Assembly (NCBI GenBank): GCA_946406115.1
Contig: OX291557.1
Location: 14,788,501-14,852,500 of the forward strand
Reading direction: 5' to 3'
DNA: 64,000 nucleotides
Source: Apoda limacodes
Taxonomy: Eukaryota > Arthropoda > Insecta > Lepidoptera > Limacodidae
Part shown: in pieces, positions 46,857 to 59,190 of the stretch
How the letters are laid out: the number at the start of each line of letters is the position of its first letter
How positions within the stretch are numbered: the stretch's first letter is position 1
Notes under the pieces: generated by a model
What the model saw: the letters and a program-made list of their open reading frames with translations, nothing else
The model's database searches: none
Told to the model about the DNA's origin: nothing
Program-made: the position numbers and the translations under genes

Positions 46857-47012
46857 TTTTTCTTATACCACTAAGGTGGCAAACACGCTTAAGGTCCGCC
46901 TGATGGTAAGCGGTCACCGTAGCCTATGGACGCTTGCAACACCAGGGGTACCACTCGCGCGTTGCCGACCCTTCAGAAACCTAATCACTTCTTTCATGAA
47001 GAAACCAAATTT
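46857..47012 (-). mobile_element. LINE 3' end, 5'-truncated
   Basis: A T-rich edge is followed by accactaaggtggcaaacac, gtccgcctgatggtaagcgg, acaccaggggtaccactcgc and cgacccttcagaaacctaat. Opposite orientation to the palm fragment just before it, so a separate insertion or a rearrangement. Confidence 0.85.
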
Positions 47013-47889
47013 GAGATGTCAATAGAGTATGCACTAATTTATTTTTATTAATAGAAAGATGAGTGAAAAATAAACGACATATTTGCTGTCGTAGCAATAA
47101 TGTTTACCAACCTAATATTACCTTAGTTAATAAATATAAATAGATATAACTACATATTACAGTATGGTAACCAATATATTTAAAACTATTCTGTAGTAGC
47201 GACCTCATGTGAATCATTCCAGGCAGATCGCAGATCGACACCAAATTACATAGTGTTGGTTCGCCGACAACAATCTACAACTAGTCAGACAAGTAATACG
47301 ACCAAGAAGGTCACGTGTTACTCAGTCGACCAACCCAATCACACGTTTTTCTGCTAGCTTCGTAAAATTATTTTCTAAGAGGTATTTTGTGTGAGAAAAA
47401 ATATCAAATACATCAATTGCCAATAATCTTTACACGTGTTTAGCTTAAGCAATACAAAAAGGAAACTTTATTTAACTTGAAAAGGGGCCAATTTTGGGGT
47501 ATACTCTATCCAAAAAAAGGATATCATCTTAATCGGACTAAAGTCAATAGTTAAAGAGAAAAGGTTTGTTTGTTTGTATTTCGCTGTAACTTAACTACGT
47601 GTGTACCAAAAAAAGGCTAAACGAATGGACTTGTAAGTTTCACTTACTCTCTGGATTGCTAAAGAAGGCAACACCAGGGGCCACGTTTAGTACCTACTTC
47701 ATATGAAAAGCACCGCCTTAAGTTTTTCTTCACTCAGTGCTAGTTGGACTCGTGCACCGATGGTTCGTAGGTACTTAATACAATTGGTTTGTTAGTTGCA
47801 GCTGCAGAGTTGGGGTTGGGTTGGGAGCGAATGGTTGTTTGCTACTTTTTTGGCAACAAGTCAAAAACTGTGTGACATAAAATTATGAA

Positions 47890-48092
47890 CAGTATATTTT
47901 TTGAATACGAAGCCTAATAAGCCAAATCCAGACAAAGAGAAGACGCCATTATATGAGAATAAACCCGGAATCCCGGAAATTCCACTATTATCTATCAGAT
48001 CTCTAAAACAAAACAATGGAGTGCCAATAAAGAAACATGCATCGACTCAACGTGTCCAGGAAAACTCGACGCGTTCGAATGGAAAACCTTGA
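47890..48092 (+). other. short unexplained coding-like frame
   Basis: A 63-codon frame without ATG is rich in K, P, N and E (KPNKPNPDKEKTPLYENKPG, then IPEIPLLSIRSLKQNNGV). It starts after a possible acceptor (atacgaag|cct) and ends at TGA. Could be a terminal exon, a retroelement ORF fragment or chance. Confidence 0.15.
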
Positions 48093-48229
48093 ACACAGAA
48101 ACGTCAATGTTTTTGCGCATTTATTTCGAAGGTTCATGACCACCGCAGTTCATTGAACTACCTTGGCTTTGCTAAGGTGGCTAATTGCGCAATTTCTTGA
48201 CAAATTATTACAACCCCCAGGTTCCAGAA

Positions 48230-48570
48230 AATATTCCCTTATAGTTTTAAGTATATATTAAAACATTTTGCAACTCAGCGGTGCATGTGAACAACTTTAG
48301 CACAAAGTTTTTTGAATTTTCAGGGATTAAAAGTAGCCGTATTCTTCTCCGTCTCTGCAATTATCTCTGTGGCAAATTTCAACTCAATTGGATGCTCTGT
48401 TGCGGTGTGATCTAGTAATATTTATAGAAAGAAAGATAAAAAATTGCCATATTTTTCCATTTTTTTAACCGACTTAAAAAAAGTAAGAGGTTCTCAATTC
48501 TTCGTTTTTTTTTTTCTTTTATGTGGTTCCCCAATCACTCGAAGACGCCTGGACGGAGACAAGAAATTCT
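48230..48570. repeat. decayed dispersed repeats
   Basis: 48300-48440 carries caaatttcaactcaattgga and gctctgttgcggtgtgatct, matching 25980-26010 and 51850-51890. 48465-48570 starts ttaaccgacttaaaaaaagt and aagaggttctcaattcttcg, another common moth repeat edge. Confidence 0.5.
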
Positions 48571-49018
48571 TTTTTTCTTTCATAGGGCATAGTTCCCAGG
48601 TGGTCCCATAATAATGTAATTAAACTTTTGTTGAAAAAAAATAATTGGTATTAATTTGTAACTGGTGAAACGCCTTTTATGTTGATGATTGTACAAAATT
48701 TTGTTACGAGTATGGATGTTTTTGACGTGACAACGTCTTATAAATTGGTTTGCCGGGTGACACTTCAAGAAACTGCGTTACGCTCCGCTCACGTTATGCG
48801 CTCACAATGAGAGCGAGTGAGAGGCACGCGGCATGGTTAGCCCGCCTAAGAGCGAGAGAGACAGACATAAAAAGTGAAAGGCACAAGTTGTCACGTAAAA
48901 CTTTCGCCCGTATACCGACTTTACAGGCAACCAGTTTTTTAGTGTAAGAGGAAAAAAAAGCAATTTGTCACTCAAAAGTAAAAAATAAAAACATTTTAAC
49001 AAAAACCATACATACCTA

Positions 49019-49226
49019 CGGCTTTAAAAAGATGCACTAAAACGGTAAAAATAATTACTTATTTCCTTAAATCTGAATTACAGTTTGAAGTTGGTGTCAT
49101 GCAAGTGATGTGTGTTATAAACTGTAAGGTAGGTACTACATAGACACCACCTTTAAACTGTAATTCAGATCAGATTTTTGAAAATAAGTAATTATCATAC
49201 CGTTTTAGTGCATCTTTTTGAAGCCG
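49019..49226. mobile_element. short palindromic MITE, family A copy 2
   Basis: It has the same ends (cggctttaaaaagatgcact; tgcatctttttgaagccg), the same internal words (aataattacttattt, gaagttggtgtcatgcaagt) and the same length (about 208 bp) as the element at 14871. The middle of this copy is also self-complementary (aatctgaattacagtttgaa against ttaaactgtaattcagat). Confidence 0.8.
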
Positions 49227-49324
49227 TTTGTTTTTTGTTAAAAAGTTTTTTGTTTTTACATCGCGTAGAATTTAACCAGTAAAAGATAAATAATTTTTAA
49301 CTATCAAGATTAATCTTTGGTTTG

Positions 49325-49680
49325 TTTAATATTATCCTACTAATATTATAAATGTGAAAGTTTGTTTGGATGGATGGATGGATGTTTGTTACTCTTTCAC
49401 GCTTCAACCACTGGACGGATCGAGATGAAACTTGGCATACATATAGGTTAGTTATTCCCGCGGGAATAACTATAACCAAGCTTAAACGAACTATAGTTAT
49501 AGCTACAGCTTGATATAGCAAGCTTCATTAGTGTAATTAAGGAGTAAATCACAGTCGCCGATAACCGAATTTAGGGCGGGCGGAGCGGCTGGCAAATTAG
49601 TATACGTAATTAAGGAGTTCCTCGCCGATAACCGAATTTAGGGCGGACGGAGCCGCTGAAAAAGTCTAGTATTCAATAGT
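49325..49680 (-). repeat. decayed dispersed repeat
   Basis: It starts taatattataaatgtgaaag with a ggat microsatellite and contains cggatcgagatgaaacttgg. The words gccgataaccgaatttaggg and cggagc occur twice (49558 and 49624), so its end is duplicated. Confidence 0.5.
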
Positions 49681-49784
49681 TTTCATAACATGTATATACC
49701 TACTTATGTCAGAATTGCTGGCATAATGCTTGGAGACATCAGCAGAGTTTCACAATAAATTTTCCTTGAAAATTGAATATGTCT

Positions 49785-49845
49785 ATGCCTTTTTTTTATA
49801 TTAAGGTAACAAACAAGCTTACGGTCCGCCTGATGGTAATCGTAA
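49785..49845 (-). mobile_element. LINE 3'-end scrap
   Basis: A T run is followed by aaggtaacaaacaagcttac and ggtccgcctgatggtaa, then unrelated sequence. Extreme 5' truncation. Confidence 0.7.
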
Positions 49846-50257
49846 CCCCGTATATCGTAAACCCTGGGGAAACAAAACAGGTAGCTCTTATCATATTGAT
49901 CCGGAAGATACTGAAGGTCAAGTTTATTTTAAACGAACGGATGTATATTATTAATCTGTACAAACATTTTGTCAGCTGCTTTTGTTACGGATATTTTTTA
50001 AGTAAAACATGATTAACATAATATTACAAAATATTAAATATCTTCAAGGACTTTTCATTTTATTATTGTTTTAACTTATCTTTGGGATGAGAGAAGAATT
50101 TGTGTTTCTTCTATGTTTTGAGACTTAAATATGCGACTATCTTTAGAATGACTTCTGTTTGTACATTCGTACACACTGTGTGTCGACGATATCGTGTGTA
50201 TACGTGTTTTCTTTTTTGTGATTGGATATCTTGAAAACTAATAGACCGAATTGCTAA

Positions 50258-50848
50258 CTTTTTTTTTATACCACATATATGGCAAACAAGCACACGGTCC
50301 GCCTGATGGTAAGCGGTCACCGTGGCCTATGGACGCTTGGCACCAGGGGTATCACTCGAGTGTTGCCGACCCTTAAAAAATCCAATAACTTCTTTCTTGA
50401 AGAACCCCATACTGTTGTCCTTAGAGAAAACCTTGGCAGGGAGCTTATTCCACAACCCAAGCGTTCGCGGGAGGAAGTTTCTCTGAAACCGCACTGTACG
50501 CGATCATTTCGGTTCTAGAGTGTGAGAATGAATTCTCTGCCGATAGCGAGCGGTGCGATGGTAGTAAGAAGCCGTGGGCATCATTTCGAACAATTCCTTA
50601 GAACACATTCCATTGTACAAGCGGTAGAAACACACAGGGAGGCAAAATCTCTCTTCATACTTAAGGGTTCGATACGACAAGTGAGTATGGATTTGTCGAC
50701 AATTCTCACAGCCCGTCGTTGAACCGAGTCAAAAGGGCCAAGCTGGTATCGGGTGCACGTGGTGCCGAACTTGCGACTTGTAAAGCAGCATCCTCTGCCC
50801 CGACATGAAGTACTGCCTCGCTCTGTTGAGTACACCTAGTTTTTTGGA
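50258..50848 (-). mobile_element. Jockey-type LINE, 5'-truncated copy
   Basis: The T-rich tail is at 50259-50267, followed by ggcaaacaagcacacggtcc. The sequence matches 31540-32150 throughout. The minus frame has LGPFDSVQRRAVRIVDKSIL and RDFASLCV, the region after the reverse transcriptase thumb. It ends at gtacacctagttttttgga. Several shifts. Nonfunctional. Confidence 0.88.
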
Positions 50849-51199
50849 AATTCATCGTCGTCATCATTTTACTTTATAAACATATAGAAGAAAAGAAGAA
50901 GAAGAAAAACATTCTTTTTATTTACAAAGAACTTGTGGAGCAGTGTTGGATATGTATTGATGTAGAAAAGCTGTAGATATCCTCTGTTACCTTCACTTTT
51001 ATTAGTGATGTGTATGGGTGTTGTAGCTATGGCTAGATCATTGTGTTGCAACTGAGTGTGTAATGCGCAAGTAAAATACGATACCGTATGGATTAATTAT
51101 TTTCCTTTCATTATTGATTGTAACCTTAATTTAGTGCCACCAAGATTTTCGGGGAGAATAGTCACAGATCCAACAGTGAAGTGGGGGAATTAAATTGAC

Positions 51200-51660
51200 A
51201 GATATAAGAGGTTAAAATTAATAGATTTCCCGGCGGAATAAAAAAAATATGCTGAGCGTTACTGTAATAATCCCGACCGCACGCATATTCTTGACAAGTT
51301 GTACTCTGACATAGAAGTGGCTCTTTGTGATGCCTCTCGGGTCAGTCAAGGGAACACGAAAAGGTGTAAGTGTGGACCACAAAGCCCAAGTCTGGTGGTT
51401 TTTACACCAAAATGCTTGAAAATAAACGGATATTTAAATCTCGCTTAAAATGGTTCCAAGATTACGAAGACAAAATGCAAAACCCTCCCGTAAAGCATCC
51501 GAATTGGCTTAACGCCTGCTGATACATGACAGCCTGGGTGTTCTTCGATGCACGGATAATGGGCAAATAGACGATCACCTATACAATGATCGACCACGCC
51601 CGTTGTTGCTTGACTTTGTATACCGTTTCCTAAAGAGCTGGGAAACAAGTTAGCAAGGAA
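51200..51660 (+). pseudogene. degraded retroelement-like coding fragment
   Basis: The plus-strand frame with stops includes YTKMLENKRIFKSRLKWFQD and YEDKMQNPPVKHPNWL. A stretch of this kind (Lys/Arg-rich 'RLKWxQD') is typical of the linker between endonuclease and reverse transcriptase in non-LTR elements, but I cannot place the family. Confidence 0.4.
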
Positions 51661-51945
51661 GTTTGCTATAGCAATCTATAGCTACGGTTCATCCACGTGG
51701 AATTCGGTTATACGAGTATAATTCCTCCAGGAAGTTTTAAAATTTTTTTTTTACCAATTTCTCTGAACCGTACTGTACATGACTATTTAGGTTCTAAGGT
51801 GTGTCTGAATATTCTGGGATAAAAAGTAGCCTTCCTGTAACTATCTGTGGCAAATTTCAGCTCAATTGAAAGCGCAGTTGCGGCGATGACGTAGTGGAAA
51901 GATAAAGAAACAAACACTTTCACATTTATAATATTACTATGGAAT
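51640..51945 (+). repeat. decayed dispersed repeat
   Basis: It contains gctatagcaatctatagcta, ggaattcggtt, attctgggataaaaagtagc, caaatttcagctcaattgaa and the end tttataatattactatgg. Related to 25860-26222 and 48230. Confidence 0.5.
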
Positions 51946-52469
51946 AAAGGCATAAAGCCCATATATGTATTTGACGTGCTCCGTTATACTAATGTCCATA
52001 ATAGCTGTTGAAAAAACACTCTTATTTTGTTGTTTGATCAAAATCTAAGCACAGGTAAGTTGTTCTTAAAAGCAAAACCAGAGAGCGAGAGGCCTCAGCG
52101 TTGTTTTGGCGGAAAAAACCAAGTCAATGGCCTCAAAGGCACGCTGAAAATGGCGCGTAACAAATAATCAACAACAAAGCCTGGCTGGTCAGTCCACTCA
52201 GTCTCTATAATATTTTAGCTATACCAATGCGGATGTTACACAACTTAAAATGAATTTTAAAGGCGGAATTTAAATATAAAAATACCGGATTACACTTAAT
52301 TAGTATTATTAGCCAAGTAAGTAGATTATTATTTACAAAAAATACTATTTTATATATTTGAAATAATCTTAGCCAGAGCTTAATCATCGCTAAATAAGCA
52401 CTAAGTTTCTGTCTTTTTTCTAGAACAGCTCAATTAATCGATTGCTAGCTCTACTACTACATTTTCCTA

Positions 52470-52760
52470 CTTCTTACTAATATTATAAATGCTATTGCCA
52501 ACGACTTAAGTATAATCAATGAGCTGCCGTAATAATCCTACGCCAATAACTAATGGGATAACAGGGGTTAAATAGGGGATGAGACTGTATCCGGCTATTT
52601 AAATGTAAATAAAACCATGAAAATTGGTATGTAGACTTTCAGTCGCAGATAAACATCGACGTGTTTCAGAATTTTGGAAAATCGGATGATTCGTGGGTAA
52701 AATGGAGGGAAAAAGAAAGACAGCAAAAGTGAAGTTACGAAAGTAACACTACTAACCAGT
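52470..52760 (-). repeat. decayed dispersed repeat
   Basis: It starts ttactaatattataaatgct and contains gagctgccgtaataatccta and aaaattggtatgtagacttt. Same broad type as 49325-49680. Confidence 0.4.
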
Positions 52761-54035
52761 CAGAATTGTCAATTCATAGAGGGTAAATAAAATATTCCGA
52801 ACTGTGTCAAATATTTATTGTTATTTTCTACAATTATATGACTATTAAAATAAGCGAACGTAATTATGACCTGCTATATAAACAACGTTTCTGTCATTGT
52901 TACTTATTAAGCGCCAAAAACCATACAAACAAACCTTTCCTCTTTATAATATAATAGTAGGTATGATTTCAGAATTTCGGTATTCAGAATATGGTCCCAA
53001 TTTGTCTTCGCCGGGATACCCATTACATATATCTGCCTGTTCTTAATCAAACAACCTAGCGTCATATTTAAAGCGATTTTTGCAACTTCGTGCGTAGGTT
53101 CTGTGCATAACGTCATAAGAAGATTAGCAATACAGGCTCCTAAATATAGCAAGCAACTAAGCTGTACTTACTTGAGATATCCAAGGATATTTAATTCTAT
53201 TTTCGTGTCTACTACGCATGCTGGTGGGTGATGCTGTGTGCATTGCGCACCGCTAAGTCATTGGCAAGATGCATTGCCTACGCCATTATATCTCGATGGC
53301 GAGACGAAAGGACACGGTTACATTCCGAACGCGCGCCGCTGCAGCCGCGTTCGTATGAATGCTACTTCAGGAATGCCGTCGTATCCGGCTCTTTAACTTT
53401 GCCTTTTAAGCTTTGGCAACAAAACTAAAAACATAATAATTAAATTGTTATACGTAGTAACGATTAGTTTATAGATCAACTGCATTTTTTATTGGGTGTT
53501 TTGATCTAAATTTATTTCATTCCAATTCTTTGTTTTTATTAGTAGTCTTATTATATTATTCGTTAGTTAGTTTTTATTAGTAATGTTATATTATTCGTAT
53601 ATATTATTCGTATATGTTATTCGTTCTGAACATGGCAAATATAACTTAATTTATTTTGTTTTTATTAGTAATTTTATCATATTATTCGTTCTTAACATTG
53701 CAACTATAACTCTACTTTATACAATATTTTTTACTAAATTGCTGCCCCTGGTGACCACAATGAAGTTAATGGATATGCAGTTTTAATAACATAAATAATA
53801 TCTTTATTAAATACGATTAATATGATAATATTATAAATTATATTCTACTTCCAGGAACAAATAACAAAATGCTATGATATGTGAAATATAATGTAGCAGG
53901 TACTTAATTTATTTGTTCTTCATTATCTTTAACGTCATCAAGTGAGCCTATTAACGTACACTACTTATCAATGATTTTATATAGTGTTTAATACTACAAT
54001 CAATTATATTTGTGGATATTATTGTACATAACGTT
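52761..54035. other. no gene seen; CpG-rich patch and AT-rich tandem words
   Basis: 53225-53385 is a CpG-rich patch without a recognisable frame. 53530-53700 repeats 'tttttattagtaatnttat' and 'tattattcgt' three times with decay. Confidence 0.4.
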
Positions 54036-54039
54036 GGGT

Positions 54040-54671
54040 TAGGACGCGGAGCCCATGCATGTTTGTGTTGGCTCTCCTGTAGTTAAAAAACACGCGATTG
54101 AGCAGATTTTACCCGACTGCGCAAGAAGGAGGGTTATGTTTGTCGAGTTTATGTATGTCTATTTCTTTGGCACGATCTGTAGCCTAAACGGCTTGATGGA
54201 TTTGAGCTTGAGAGGTGTAGTAAGATTCGTCTCAAACATATCGGCTTCCCAAGATGACGATCTCGCTGTCCGGATAGCGAGATTAGTCTCTACGACCTCC
54301 CCAAATAGGGCCTCCCTCCAAACACGACGCCGACGTCCCCGGGTTCGTCGGCGCCCACAAGGTTACACTAGGTATCAAAGAGTGCCGGGGCGCTTCTCGC
54401 CCCCACTCAATCGCAACCGTACCCGCGTAACGGGGAACTCCCCTCCTGGCGGTGACTCACCCTCACCTTCGGGTTCGAGACTCACGCCGGTCGAAGGGAC
54501 GCCCCCGAGAGCGACAACCCAAGCCGAGGCTTCCCCCGCGGGGAGCCCTTGAGCGTTGGGCGCTATATGGGCAGAGGCTCCTTCAGAGTCTCACCCCAAA
54601 AGTCCGGTGAAGCAGTAATGGCTGCAACAGCCAACTGCATAGTCAGGTATGAAAAAAAAAAAAAAAAAAAA
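54040..54671 (+). mobile_element. retroelement-like segment with A-tail
   Basis: A GC-rich frame (54055-54552) encodes an Arg/Pro/Ser-rich peptide (QTRRRRPRVRRRPQG; SPPGGDSPSPSGSRLT). It is followed by about 100 bp and a pure A run at 54651-54671. The composition is unlike the flanks. Nature not settled: it may be the 3' end of a non-LTR element or a processed retrocopy. Confidence 0.5.
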
Positions 54672-54899
54672 TACCAACATATCAAATATTTAACTACCTA
54701 TATAAGCAGACAAAACTCATTTTAAGGTACCCAACTACTTATATTTGAACTTGCATTGAAATGAGTCACGCCTGCTTATAGTTAAATATTTTGTATGTTT
54801 TAATTTCTGTTTAGTTCTTCATGTTTTTTATTTATTTAATTTTTTATTTATATTCACAGATTTTAGGGTTATTTTGTTGCTATTTTTTTTAAGTCGTTG

Positions 54900-57400
54900 A
54901 CTATTTTATACTTTGATACCTAACTCGAGGGCAGTGAAAAAAAATATTTAGCTCGCACATTAAAGCGCATAAAATCCGCCATTTTAATTTTTTAAATGTT
55001 TTATATATCCAGTGTCACTTTCACAATTGAGTTTTTTTTTTTATTATTGTTCACTTCGTGGAGTGTAATGCTACAGCGTGGGTTCTGCAACAATGTCACA
55101 ATTTGATATTTTTTTCCAACAGTTGTCAAGACGCATGCAAGAAAAGATAAATGGTAATCCCTAGAGGACCTTGTAGACGTCAGTAGATGGTTCGTCATCC
55201 GACACCTCTGTATCGATAGTTCTGGAAGGGCGGGGGTAATATTTACACAAAAAGATGACATGTCCTGCTTTTGGATACTATATTTTTGGCTACCCTTTAT
55301 GCGAGACTAGCGAGACATCGGCAACGGGGCGTCGGCGCCGATTGCGCCGGCGGCGGGATTGTCCTTGGGCGCTCGCTCGACCACAATGTATCACCATCGG
55401 CCCTCGGGTATTAACCCAGTCATTCACCCAAGCAAACTCGTGGACAAAGACCATTTCAACCAACAATCTATAAAGAACATTATATAACTAATAATTGCTC
55501 CAGCAGCAATTACCACACGAGCAACTTCTCTGTTGGAAGCTTTTATTTCCTGTTCCGTGTCTGTATTCGAATCTGTAAGTTAAATTTGACTTTACCTATG
55601 TTCAATTGAGTTGAAATTTTGCATACACACATAAATCGGATGACAATGTAATATAATTAGGTTAAAAGATGGTCTGATGATGGACCCATAAGGTGGAAAT
55701 AGGACCTCTGTAGAAGATTTCTTCTTGTTTTTTTGATATCGTTAATTTTTAAAAAAAAGCGCGCTTTATTAGTTCTGCTATCTTAAGTTTAATAAAAAAT
55801 TGCCATATTATTACAACAATTTGAATTTAGCGTGATGCAGTTTCTATATCGTTTTAACAACCTCCAATTAGCGCTCGTCTTAAAACGTCCTCCAATCAAC
55901 TTTCGTTCAATAAAATATCCAATCAAGGTTTGTTTTAAAACATTCATTCTTGCGTCGCTGGTTTAAAACCTATGTATGTCTAGAGTTCGTGCAATGAATC
56001 GGGAGTTAGGTTACTACCTACATTTAACAATTATATTTGTGTTGATGTAGAATATTTGTAACATACTTTTAACAATTTTATTCTGAGATTTAATATTTTA
56101 AATTTGAGTAAGACTGCTATTGTTATAGCCAGATATAGCGAAGACAGTCCACGGTTAGGTAAACACATAGGTCAGTATGTATACTTTCCACCTTTGTTAA
56201 AAAAATTATAATAGGTAAGCCAATTGGAAATTATACGCAACTTGTTGCTAAAAGTAGATTTTTACATATTTTAAGGATAATTATTGAATAAACGACGAAG
56301 ATCGCTCCTTCTTTCTTATAATTAGGGAAGAATATTGTATTCAAGTAATGTGTCAGCTGTCTAGGAGCAATAAACGAACAATTTATGTATTAGAACAAGA
56401 TTTATATTTTAAAGTAACAAAATATTGTTAGCTAATTAGTAGAGAAGTAAATAAACACTAAGTTACACCCCTCATCATCTTTGATTCCCGAATTCTGACA
56501 CAATCATCGAATCTTACTGCAGTATGAGAAGCGGTACGCCCCCAGTACCTCTTTAGCAAATTATCTGCCAGCAAATCGCGACATGGTAGCTACAGTATAG
56601 CCACTTTGATACTAAATTCGTTCGTGACTACTAGCCCCACAAAAAGTCTGCAACGTGACGCAGTAGACGTTAATGATAAGGGTAGTACGAAATTGCTGAC
56701 CCTCGCCACCCTGCTATTCTAAGCTCATAAATTCCAATCGTGGGCCGCCCCTATAGAATAAATTACAATTATCATAACGCAATTCTAAGTTCAATAACAC
56801 GAGTATCAAGGAATTGGGATTGAATGTCACTGACAATAAATATACATTAGATGCAATCAATAAGATGCATCTTTCTCAGATGTCTAATTTATGATCTCAA
56901 AACACTCCTACCTTTAAAAGTAGATAGTTGTTTGTCACTTAATTTACCCATGTTGGCCATTGAACTAGTAACATGCTCATGTATTTGTTTTGAAGTCCGT
57001 CTGACTAGTGGCTGGTACATATCATCGCAGTGTATTTGACATAAATACAAAAAAAATACGTTTGTTTTGAATCAAAACAATTTTGACTTATAAAATAAGG
57101 TTAGTAACAAACTTTTTGTTTCAATTCAGTAGTTATCCGGTAGGACCGGTAAGGTTTATTATTTCAATAACATGTCATATATCAATGGCAGAATAAACAT
57201 GTTTTGAAAGTTACTTATTGCGCACTACCGAAAAAAGTAAGTACTTTTTCGCACTTGTTCGGAAAATTAAATGAACTTAATAAAACAAATTCTAATAATC
57301 TAAGCCAATCCTTACATAGCTGAGGCAACCGAAGGTTGTTACCTGCCCAGCCCAGTATAAATACAAAAAAAATTAAGATGATAATTTCATGTGCACTGTT
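54900..57400. other. no gene seen
   Basis: 54952-54985 (agctcgcacattaaagcgca) recurs at about 61415. 55310-55400 is a CpG-rich patch with an Arg-rich frame (TGRRRRLRRRRDCP) resembling retroelement sequence. The rest is AT-rich. Confidence 0.35.
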
Positions 57401-57403
57401 ATT

Positions 57404-58040
57404 AAAAGATCAAGATACCTCTTAAACGTGCAAAAGATCAAGATACCTCTTAAACGTGCAGAAGATCAATATACCTCTTAAGCGTGCAAAAGATTAAGAT
57501 ACCTCTTAATCTTTAAAAGATCAAGATACCTCTTAATCTTCAAAAGATCAAGATAACTCTTAAACGTGAAAAAGATCAAGATACCTCTTAAACGTGCAAA
57601 AGATCAATATACCTCTTAAGCGTGCAAAAGATTAAGATACCTCTTAATCTTCAAAAGATTAATATACCTCTTAATCTTCAAAAGATCAAGATACCTCTTA
57701 ATCTTCAAGAGATCAAGATAACTCTTAAACGTGAAAAAGATCAAGATATTTCTTAAACGTGCAAAAGATCAATATACCTCTTAAGCGTGCAAAAGATTAA
57801 GATACCTCTTAATCTTCAAAAGATCAAGATACCTCTTAATCTTCAAAAGATCAAGATACCTCTTAAACGTGAAAAAGATCAAGGTCCCTCTTAAACATGC
57901 AAAAGAATAAGATACCTCTTAAACATGCAAAAGAATAAGATACCTCTTAAACGTGCAAAAGATCGGGATATCTCTTAAACGTGCAAAAGATCAAGATACT
58001 TCTTAAACATGCAAAAAATCAAGGTACCTCTTAAACGTGC
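57404..58040. repeat. 27/28-bp minisatellite, 23 units with higher-order pattern
   Basis: The consensus is aaaagatcaagatacctctt followed by aaacgtgc (type A), aagcgtgc (type B) or aatcttc (type C). The order by eye is A A B C C A A B C C C A A B C C A and then six A-like units. A block A-B-C-C-(C)-A therefore recurs three times. No spacers and no coding frame. Right-end units are more diverged. Confidence 0.92.
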
Positions 58041-58678
58041 AAAAAGCACAAAAAAACAGTAATAGGTTTAATTTAATTTAATCCATGCAACGACACTGCT
58101 AAAATCATAGAATTACTATTAGCCTTCAGCAATTCCAACAAAAAGACTTGATTAAAATATACTGTCAATATATTAATTGTCATTAAAAATAGTTAGATGT
58201 ATTCAACTTCTAATGTTCCATGAGAAATAATGCAACACAGGTGTCGCGTAGAATAATTTGGTTTATCACTTTTTTACTTCTGTATATAAAAAATATATTA
58301 GATACAAAATTTTAATTAAAATATTAGGTACTTAAAGAAACTAGCAGAAAAATCCAGGCCAATAAAAAAAACAAAAAACAACAGTTTTACGGATGTTTCT
58401 CGAACAGAGCTCGTTGAATGGACTTTGAGGGACGTCCTTTGAAGAAATGTTATTGAACTTGGTGAGTAATCCTGGCAGTCCTGGTCTAAGGACGAGGGTT
58501 GTAGACCGCCCTGCGTCGAGCTAAAGGGCAGAGACCTGTCTCGTAGGGATCTGCAGAACAGACGCTACAGGGGGGAAGGGGTCAAGGGTGTCTGGAGAGC
58601 AAAGGATTTCAAAAATGGCCTCCGGTTCACACGTCCGTTCACAATTTCACAGACAAATTTGAATAAACACGAGTAATA

Positions 58679-58703
58679 GTATATATATATATATATATAT
58701 ATA
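58679..58703. repeat. (TA)n microsatellite
   Basis: A pure alternating TA run of about 24 bp, followed by acatatata. Confidence 0.95.
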
Positions 58704-58774
58704 CATATATAAGCCAGGATTATCTTTCATTATCTTGTTACAATCCGGTTTTAAAAAGCTCGACTCTCCGTTTT

Positions 58775-59190
58775 TAGGGTTCCGTACCCAAAGGGTAATT
58801 AGCGAAACCCTATTACTAAGACTCCGCTGTCCGTCCGACCGTCTGTCACCAGGCTGTATCTCATGAACTGTGATAGATAGACAGTTGAATTTTTCCCAGA
58901 AGAATATTTCTGTTATAACAACAAATACTAAAAAACAGAATAAAATAAATATTTAAGGGGGCTCTCATACAACAAACTTGATTTTTGCTCGATATTGATA
59001 ACGGCAACAAGTAGATGCTTAAAATATTCACAGAATATTTAGTTATATAGTCACTTTAAAAATAAATAGATCAATTAAAATACAACAAATATTTAAGGGG
59101 GGCTCCCATACAACAAACATGATTTTTTTGCCGTTTTTTTAGATAATGGTACGGAACCCTTCGTGCGCGAGTCCGACTTGCACTTGACCT
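58775..59190 (+). repeat. dispersed repeat of the 'ggttccgtaccc' type, copy 2
   Basis: It runs from gggttccgtacccaaagggt to aatggtacggaacccttcgt and gcgcgagtccgacttgcact. The two ends form a short inverted pair (gggttccgtacc/ggtacggaaccc). It has the same doubled ggctcccatacaacaaac segment as copy 1, so both come from one subfamily. Confidence 0.75.

Noticed and set aside
57404..58040. CRISPR-like array
   Set aside because: Units are directly contiguous with no unique spacers, and the sequence is eukaryotic; it is a minisatellite.
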